The translations under genes were made by a program, and so were the position numbers. Below are positions 1 to 8,244 of a stretch of DNA of 10,644 nt, piece after piece. How positions within the stretch are numbered: position 1 is the stretch's first letter; each line of letters starts with the position of its first letter. Below the pieces are notes generated by a model, which saw only the letters and a list, made by a program, of their open reading frames with translations, did no database searches and was not told the origin of the DNA. Origin of the DNA: Polyangiaceae bacterium (GTDB lineage: Bacteria; Myxococcota; Polyangia; Polyangiales; Polyangiaceae). Location of the stretch: the NCBI GenBank assembly GCA_025936205.1, contig JAICTU010000323.1:1-10644 (forward strand). Direction: 5' to 3'.

Positions 1-1039
1 CCTCGGCCACGGCCAGCGCGCGGTTCAACGCCACCACCGGCGAGCCGGTGAGCGCGAGCAGTGCGTCGTAAAGCACGACGATCGCGGGCCAGTCGGCGCG
101 TCCGCTGCGCCGGCGCGCCACGTGCGCCGACTGCAGCGCGGCCTCCAGCTGGTAGCGACCGATCGCTCCCAGCCCGGATGCCCGCTGCAACAGCGCCTCC
201 GCTTCGTCGATCAGCGCTGCGTCCCAGTCCGCGGGATTCTGCTCGCCGAGCGGCACGTACTCGCCCGCGGCGTTGCGCCGGGCGCGCCGCCGGGCTTCGG
301 CGTGCAGCAGCAGCGCGACCAGGCCCAGCACCTCGGGCTCGTCCGGCAGCAACTCGGCCACCAACCGCCCCAGAAATACCGCTTCCTCCGCCAGATCGCG
401 CCGTCCCGAGTCCAGCTCGCCGGCGTCGCTCCAGCCCTCGGCGAACGCCGCATAGACGGCGTCGAGCACCGCGGCCAGGCGCTCCGGCCACTCCTCGCGC
501 TCGGGAATGCGCAACGGAATGCCGGCGGTGCGGATCTTGTTCTTGGCGCGGGACAGCCGCTGTCCCATCGTCGAGGGCGCGACCAGAAACGCAGAGGCGA
601 TGCGCGCCGCGTCGAGGCCCAGGACCAGCTGCAGCATCAACGGAGCGCGGATCCCGGGTTCGATCGCGGGGTGGGCGCAGGCGAACATCAGCGCCAGCCG
701 TCGATCCGGGAAATGGAGCTCGGCGTCCCACTCCTCCAGCGCGTCATCGAGCAGTTGCGCGTGCGCGGCAGCGAGCTTGCCGCGCTCGTCGTGCCGCGCG
801 ACGTCGATCAGTTTACGCCTCGCCGCCGTCAGCAGCCACGCTTCGGGGTTCGCCGGGCAGCCGCTGCGCGGCCAGCTGGCGAGCGCAGCGGCGAAGGCCT
901 CCGAGAGGGCTTCCTCCGCCGCGCTGACATTGCGGCTGCGCGCCGCGAGCAAGGCGACGAGCTTGCCGTAGCTCCGGCGCGCGACCGCCTCTGCGGTGCT
1001 GCGCGCCGGCTCGGGGCACAACCCGTCTGCCTCGCTCAT
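1..1039 (-). CDS. ECF42-family RNA polymerase sigma factor with C-terminal helical/TPR-like extension (partial, 3' end off the left edge)
   Basis: This is a group 4 (extracytoplasmic function) sigma factor that would direct RNA polymerase to a small set of promoters. The frame is open from ATG 1039 to the left edge and gives 346 residues; family members usually run to about 400-420, so the C-terminal end is missing. Residues about 22-84 match sigma region 2 (NPEAWLLTAARRKLIDVAR). Residues about 112-172 match region 4, including the helix-turn-helix IASAFLVAPSTMGQRLSRAK. The rest is the long ECF42 tail: an EGWS motif near 201-204, then LLPDEPEVLGLVALLLHAEA (230-249), QNPADWDAALIDEAEALL (267-284) and SPVVALNRALAVAE at the edge. 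A GAGG lies 8 nt before the ATG. The start is 27 nt downstream of the YCII gene and in the same reading frame, so the two are co-transcribed. ECF42 factors have no anti-sigma partner; the tail is thought to control activity. Family call is firm; the inducing signal is unknown. Confidence 0.93.
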   Translation of the reverse strand, partial: MSEADGLCPEPARSTAEAVARRSYGKLVALLAARSRNVSAAEEALSEAFAAALASWPRSGCPANPEAWLLTAARRKLIDVARHDERGKLAAAHAQLLDDALEEWDAELHFPDRRLALMFACAHPAIEPGIRAPLMLQLVLGLDAARIASAFLVAPSTMGQRLSRAKNKIRTAGIPLRIPEREEWPERLAAVLDAVYAAFAEGWSDAGELDSGRRDLAEEAVFLGRLVAELLPDEPEVLGLVALLLHAEARRRARRNAAGEYVPLGEQNPADWDAALIDEAEALLQRASGLGAIGRYQLEAALQSAHVARRRSGRADWPAIVVLYDALLALTGSPVVALNRALAVAE

Positions 1040-1066
1040 GGCTCCAGCCTCGTCCTGCAGGGCGGC

Positions 1067-1411
1067 TCAGCCCCAGAGCGGCCGCACCTCGATCGTGCCG
1101 TGGCCCGCGCCAGGGCAGCGTGAGGCCCAGGAGATGGCCGCATCCAGATCCGGGACCTCGATCAGGTAATAACCGCCGAGCTGTTCCTTCGAATCCGCGT
1201 AGGGGCCGTCGAGCACCTGGGATTTGCCGTCCGTGACCCGCACCGTGGTGGCCGCACTGCTCGGGCGCAGCCGGTTCGAGCCGCGCAGCACGTCGGCTTT
1301 GCGCAGGGCTTCCGTATAGGCGTTGTAGGCGCCCATCCGCTCTTCCTTCTGGGCGGCGCTCAGGGTAGGCCAGCCGGCTTCGTCCGAGTAGAGCATCAGG
1401 AGATATTGCAT
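1067..1411 (-). CDS. YCII/DGPF-domain protein, partner of the ECF42 sigma factor
   Basis: A small cytoplasmic 114-residue protein of the YCII-related (DGPF) family, a ferredoxin-like alpha+beta fold. The start MQYLLMLYSDEAGW is the standard opening strand of the family. The hallmark DGPYADSKEQLGGYYLIEV at 68-86 contains the DGPF-type motif, here DGPY, and is followed by the helix DLDAAISWASRCPGAG and the terminal strand IEVRPLWG. ATG 1411 is chosen over upstream in-frame starts because GAGGA sits 7 nt before it and the domain begins at residue 1. Genes of this family are the standard neighbours of ECF42 sigma genes and are typical targets of the sigma factor. Their biochemical role is not established; dehydratase-like or small-molecule binding activity has been proposed for YCII proteins. 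The gene is first in the operon, directly behind the candidate ECF42 promoter. Confidence 0.93.
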   Translation of the reverse strand: MQYLLMLYSDEAGWPTLSAAQKEERMGAYNAYTEALRKADVLRGSNRLRPSSAATTVRVTDGKSQVLDGPYADSKEQLGGYYLIEVPDLDAAISWASRCPGAGHGTIEVRPLWG

Positions 1412-1418
1412 GGGATGA

Positions 1419-1423
1419 TCCTC
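1419..1423 (-). promoter_or_regulatory. Ribosome binding site of the YCII gene
   Basis: GAGGA on the minus strand, 7 nt before ATG 1411. It decides the start against longer in-frame readings that extend to 1561 and would run through the promoter. Confidence 0.7.
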
Positions 1424-1457
1424 GCGTTGTGAGCGGCAACCTCGCCGCTGCCCCAAT

Positions 1458-1485
1458 GACGTTCCGAGGATCTGCAGTTTCGACA
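1458..1485 (-). promoter_or_regulatory. Candidate ECF42-dependent promoter (-35 TGTCGA, -10 CGTC)
   Basis: On the minus strand TGTCGA (1485-1480) is followed after 18 nt by CGTC (1461-1458). From memory, the published ECF42 promoter signature is TGTCGA at -35 and CG[A/T]C at -10, so both elements match exactly. Transcription would begin near 1450, leaving a leader of about 40 nt with the GAGGA ribosome site before ATG 1411. The position upstream of the YCII-sigma pair is where an autoregulated ECF42 promoter is expected. The spacer is at the longer end of the usual ECF range. No expression data support it here. Confidence 0.72.
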
Positions 1486-1525
1486 GCGGACGCGAAATTC
1501 GCAAGGCGTCCCCGTGCCCCCGTTT

Positions 1526-1560
1526 GGGACGCCCGCCTCGGGGTGCGGGGTGTCCCCGCA
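1526..1560 (-). terminator. GC-rich hairpin after the kinase operon, possible terminator without a T-tract
   Basis: An exact 7-bp stem, TGCGGGG/CCCCGCA with a 3-nt loop, spans 1544-1560. A competing longer pairing joins GGGAC (1526-1530) to GTCCC (1552-1556) and can extend into GCCC/GGGT. It lies 14 nt past the stop of the last kinase gene and before the ECF42 promoter, the expected place for a terminator. No run of T follows on the minus strand, so it is at best a weak intrinsic terminator or an RNA 3'-end stabiliser. Confidence 0.4.
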
Positions 1561-1574
1561 AGACCCGGCTACGA

Positions 1575-3044
1575 TCAGCTGGCTTCTGGATTCCAGAGCG
1601 CTGCGACGGCGTCGAGTAGACGGTCGAGCTTCAGCGGCTTGGGCACCACCACCACGCCTGCCGGTGCACGCCCCGGGCTCGAAGTGGAGACGATCACCGG
1701 GATGCGGGCCGTGGCCGCATCAGCCTGCAGCGCCTGGTAGACCCGCGCGCCATCGATCACCGGCATCACGAGGTCGAGGATCACCACGTCCGGACGCAGC
1801 GCACCGGTCGTCACCAGGTCCAGCGCCTCCCGGCCATTGGCTGCCGTCGCCACCTCGTACGACTCTTCCTCGAAGGCCTCCTTGAGAGAATCGCGCGTGT
1901 GCTGGTCGTCATCGACGATCAGCACCTTGCGCGGCGCCCCGTCCGGGCCGAGCGGGCGAGAGCCCTGCGCGGCGCGCGGGATGCGCACGGTGAAGACCGT
2001 GCCGGTGCCTTCGTTCGACTCCACGTGGATGGTCCCGCCGTGCGCCACGGCGATCTGCTGCGAGATATACAGGCCCAGGCCCAGACCGCGCGACTTGGTC
2101 GTGGTGTGCCCGCTGCGAAACGGATCGAAGATCGTGGGCAGCAGGGCGGGGGGGATCACGCCCTGGTTCTGCACCCGCACGATCAGCTCGTCGGGGCCAC
2201 CCCGTACCTGCACGAGCACGCCCGACTCTGGGGCGCCATGGTGAATGGCATTGGCGATCAGGTTCGAGAACAGCTGCAGCAGCCGGTCGCCGTCGCCGCG
2301 TGTGCTGCAGTCGCCGCTGACCTCGATCTGGATGTCCTTCTGGGGGTGCGCGCCGCGCAGCTCTTCCACCGTGCGCTGCACCAGGTGGGCCATGTCCGCC
2401 CGCTTCCGCGCTCGCAAGAAGCCGAGGCCACCGGCAAGGCGCGCGCGCGTCAGATCGAGCAGCTGCTCGATCATGTCGGTCATGCGCTGGCCTGCCGTGG
2501 TGATGCGCTTGAGCGTGCGCAGCTGCTTCTCGTCCGAGAGCTGGCGCTCGAGCAGCTGCGCGCCCAGAATGATGGCGCCCAGCGGGTTGCGCAGGTCGTG
2601 GCCCAGGATGCCGACGAACATCTCGTTCAGGCGCAGGGCGTTGGCGAGCTCCTTGCGCTGGCGGTAGAGCTCGAAGAACACGTCAGCCTTGCCCTTGAGC
2701 ACCAGGGGCTCGATCGGCTTGAACAGGAAGTCGACCGCGCCGCTCTCGTAGCCCTTGAAGATGCGCTGCGGGCTGCGCGCGCCGGCGGTCACGAAGATGA
2801 TCGGCACGTGCTTGGTGCGAGCGGCGCCGCGCATGAGCTCCGCCAGCTCGAAACCGTCCATGTCCGGCATCTGCACGTCCAAGAACGCCAGCGCCACCTC
2901 GTGCACCAGCAGCAGCTCCAGCGCTTCTGCACCCGAGTGCGCCTTCAGGAGCTCGAGCCCATCCCGCCGCAGCAGCGCCTCCAGCGCCACGAGGTTCTCC
3001 TCGGCATCATCCACCAGGAGAAATTTGACTAGCTCCGCCGCCAT
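1575..3044 (-). CDS. Soluble hybrid sensor kinase, REC-HisKA-HATPase_c-REC
   Basis: A 489-residue cytoplasmic two-component hybrid with no membrane segment. The first receiver (about 6-125) has the acidic pair D12/D13, phospho-acceptor D56 in LAFLDVQMPDMDG, T86 and K109. A short helix leads to HisKA with H149 in GHDLRNPLG. The HATPase_c domain has N-box N265 (FSNLIANAIHHG), a G1 box reading VQNQG at 291-295 in place of the usual DxGxG, and G2 GLGLGLYIS at 320-328. A second receiver (373-485) has D378-D380, D424 (VILDLVMP) and K469. ATG 3044 is preceded by AGGGAG 4 nt upstream and overlaps the cheB stop by 16 nt, so translation is probably coupled. The N-terminal receiver makes it a likely acceptor of phosphoryl groups from the upstream kinase, passing them through its own H149 to D424; this is inference. 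It is the last gene of the operon. Domain calls are firm; the signal and output are unknown. Confidence 0.95.
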   Translation of the reverse strand: MAAELVKFLLVDDAEENLVALEALLRRDGLELLKAHSGAEALELLLVHEVALAFLDVQMPDMDGFELAELMRGAARTKHVPIIFVTAGARSPQRIFKGYESGAVDFLFKPIEPLVLKGKADVFFELYRQRKELANALRLNEMFVGILGHDLRNPLGAIILGAQLLERQLSDEKQLRTLKRITTAGQRMTDMIEQLLDLTRARLAGGLGFLRARKRADMAHLVQRTVEELRGAHPQKDIQIEVSGDCSTRGDGDRLLQLFSNLIANAIHHGAPESGVLVQVRGGPDELIVRVQNQGVIPPALLPTIFDPFRSGHTTTKSRGLGLGLYISQQIAVAHGGTIHVESNEGTGTVFTVRIPRAAQGSRPLGPDGAPRKVLIVDDDQHTRDSLKEAFEEESYEVATAANGREALDLVTTGALRPDVVILDLVMPVIDGARVYQALQADAATARIPVIVSTSSPGRAPAGVVVVPKPLKLDRLLDAVAALWNPEAS

Positions 3045-3634
3045 GCCTCTCCCTGCTGGTCAGTGGCGCCCGGCGCCAGGCGCGCGAGGTAGGCCCCGAT
3101 CTCCCCCAAGGGCAACACCTGATCGATGGGGGCGAGGCGGAGCGCTGCCTGAGGCATGGTGGGCACGGAAGCCGTACTCGGGGCCTGCACGATCGTCAAA
3201 CCTCCTTTTCGCTTGATCTCGGCGAGCCCGCGCGCGCCGTCCTCGCTACCGCCCGTGAGCAGCAGCCCTGCCAATTCCGCCCCATAGGCGTCGGCGGCAG
3301 ACTCGAACAGCACGTCGATGGCAGGGCGGGAAAAGAGCACGGGCTCATCCACGGAGAGGGAAAGGCAGCGACGTGGCTCCACCAGTAGGTGGTAGTTGGG
3401 GGGCGCCACATAGAGCGTGGCGGGGGCCAGCGGCTCCTTGTCTTCGGCCTCTTTCACGGTCAAGGCGCAGCGGTCCCCCAAGAGCCGTGCGAGATAACTC
3501 GGCTTGGTGGGATGCACGTGCAACACCAGGACGACGGGAATGGAAAAGCCCGCGGGCAGGGCCGGTAGGATTTGGTTCAAGGCGTCGAGTGCCCCCGCCG
3601 AACCGCCGACCACGATAGCCTGGGTGCCGCTCAT
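3029..3634 (-). CDS. cheB: CheB-type protein-glutamate methylesterase, stand-alone catalytic domain
   Basis: A 201-residue protein consisting only of the CheB catalytic domain, which hydrolyses glutamyl methyl esters (and often deamidates Gln) on chemoreceptor-like helices. Numbering from ATG 3634, the catalytic triad is visible as S12 in VVGGSAGALDAL, H39 in VLVLHVHP and D132 in LLTGGSEDGARGL. APPNYHLLV and FSRPAIDVLFESAADAYG are typical family segments. The N-terminal CheY-like receiver of classical CheB is absent. ATG 3643 is an alternative start adding three residues, but GAGGG then abuts the ATG; from 3634 the same TGAGGG lies 9 nt upstream, which is better. The cheR stop is inside that ribosome site, and the cheB stop lies inside the next kinase gene. 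With no receptor gene nearby, its substrate is probably the kinase coiled coil encoded first in the operon, or a distant receptor (inference). Confidence 0.93.
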   Translation of the reverse strand: MSGTQAIVVGGSAGALDALNQILPALPAGFSIPVVLVLHVHPTKPSYLARLLGDRCALTVKEAEDKEPLAPATLYVAPPNYHLLVEPRRCLSLSVDEPVLFSRPAIDVLFESAADAYGAELAGLLLTGGSEDGARGLAEIKRKGGLTIVQAPSTASVPTMPQAALRLAPIDQVLPLGEIGAYLARLAPGATDQQGEAWRRS

Positions 3635-3643
3635 GAGCCACAT

Positions 3644-3649
3644 CCCTCA
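3644..3649 (-). promoter_or_regulatory. Ribosome binding site of cheB overlapping the cheR stop codon
   Basis: TGAGGG on the minus strand contains the cheR TGA stop (3649-3647) and lies 9 nt before ATG 3634. It favours 3634 over 3643 as the cheB start and points to translational coupling of cheR and cheB. Confidence 0.6.
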
Positions 3650-4497
3650 CGCGCGCTGGTAAATGCGGTCTTCCCGCACGAACTCGACGAACGCAGCCGC
3701 GTGCGCGGAGAACCTCAGCGTCTCCTTGAGACCGAGACCGAGGAACCCTTTGCGGCACAACGAATCGCGCAACACACCGACCGCCCGATCCTGCAGCTCG
3801 CGCTCGAAGTAGATCAGCACATTGCGGCAGGACGCGAGCTCGACCTCCGCGAACGCGCTGTCCGTCGCCAGGCTGTGGTCCGAGAACAGGATCGCCTTCT
3901 TGAGCACGCGGTCGAACACGGCGGAAGAATAGCGCGCCGTGTAGTAGTCGGAGAGGGAAGCCTTGCCGCCCGCCGCCTGGTAGTTCTCGCTGAAGCGCTT
4001 GAACCTCTCCACGTCGTAGATCCCGGCTTCGGCGGCGCGCAGGCTCTCCGGGCTGATGTCGGTGGCATAGATCAGCGTGCGCTCCAGCAAGCCCTCCTCA
4101 GCCAGCAGGATCGCGAGCGAATACGCTTCCTCGCCCGTCGCACATCCGGCGACCCAGATTTTGAGCGAAGGGTAAGTGCGCAAGTAGGGCACCACCTTCT
4201 CGCGCAGCGACCGATAGTAGCTCGGGTCCCGGAACAGGTCGCTCACCTGGACGGTGAGGAAGCGCAACAGCTCGCTGAACAGCTTGGGGTCGCTGCGGAC
4301 GCGCTCTTCCAGCACGGCCACGCTCTCGTACCCGAAATGGGTCAGGGCCGAGCGCACCCGACGCTTCAACGAGGCCGGCGCGTAGGCGCGGAAGTCGTAG
4401 TGATACTTCTGGAAGATCGCGTCCAGGAGCGGACCGAGCTCGGCGTCCACCTGCGGGGCGCGTGCGGCGCGCCGGGCGGGATCGCGGGAGAAGGCGC

Positions 4498-4501
<4 letters not shown>
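3647..4501 (-). CDS. cheR: CheR-type protein-glutamate O-methyltransferase
   Basis: A 284-residue S-adenosylmethionine-dependent methyltransferase that esterifies glutamates of signalling helices; the length is close to E. coli CheR (286). Numbering from ATG 4501, the CheR N-terminal helical domain is about 17-80 (LKRRVRSALTHFG, and LLRFLTVQVSDLFRDPSYY at its end). The SAM-binding motif I is KIWVAGCATGEEAYSLAILL (114-133). A second conserved segment, YATDISPESL, is at 145-154, and the diagnostic CRNVLIYF is at 225-232. No C-terminal TPR or pentapeptide-binding extension is present. ATG 4501 overlaps the TGA stop of the upstream kinase as ATGA, the usual coupling arrangement. An in-frame GTG at 4513 would add four residues and has no better ribosome site. 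It is the methylating partner of the cheB that follows. No chemoreceptor is encoded here, so the target is open; the adjacent kinase coil is the best local candidate. Confidence 0.95.
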
Positions 4502-7938
<3,437 letters not shown>

Positions 7939-8244
7939 TACAACAATTTGATATCATTGGCGAAACAACAGGTCATGCGAGCACTGCGCGGGCCCCCGTG
8001 GTTTCGTCGACGGGCCGGAGGAGTGTTGCAAGAAGCAACGCAGCCAGTGTCCCATCCCGGCTCGCGCCGTCAATCCGGGGGCGTGTCCTTCCGGGCCGAT
8101 CTTCACATTCCTTTCTGTGCGCGACGAGCGAGGTCCTGACAGATCGGGTCCAGCACTCGCAGCGCGCCGAACGCCGTCGAGCCGAATCGCTGCGGCTGCT
8201 CTGAGGCACCAGGGGGCGTCTTGCGGCAGCCCGCGCGGCGGGGG
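7939..8244. other. Divergent intergenic region between the kinase operon and the methyltransferase gene
   Basis: About 306 nt separate the two divergent starts, so promoters for both should lie here. The first 32 nt (7939-7970) are only about 30% G+C, in strong contrast with the surroundings. Further right I see a GTTGC/GCAAC 5-bp hairpin (8025-8039), a SalI-type CGTCGACG palindrome (8005-8012) and a loose pairing between GGCCC and GGGCC (about 7991-8016), none convincing as a regulatory element. No credible small gene, tRNA or repeat was found. No clear sigma-70 or sigma-54 promoter could be assigned. Confidence 0.6.
7944..7959. promoter_or_regulatory. AT-rich near-palindrome just upstream of the kinase start (possible operator or -10 region)
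   Basis: The plus strand reads CAAT, two T, GATATC, ATTG: a palindromic GATATC core flanked by inverted CAAT/ATTG arms with a 2-nt asymmetry. It lies 6-21 nt upstream of ATG 7938, within the only AT-rich patch in the window. It could serve as an operator or the -10 region of a very short leader. No matching -35 was found, so this is tentative. Confidence 0.25.

Noticed and set aside
61..1123. Plus-strand open frames of 288 and 333 codons at the left end
   Set aside because: The minus strand encodes the ECF42 sigma factor with clear family motifs through this stretch; the plus frames are Arg/Ala-rich shadows.
8025..8060. Possible sigma-54 promoter (minus-strand TGGCTG near TTGCA)
   Set aside because: The spacing between the GG and GC dinucleotides does not fit the -24/-12 rule.
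7948..8204. Two short plus-strand open frames (63 and 68 codons) in the divergent intergenic region
   Set aside because: No ribosome site, no recognisable domain, overlapping each other, and composition like shifted GC-rich DNA. A small unknown gene cannot be excluded.
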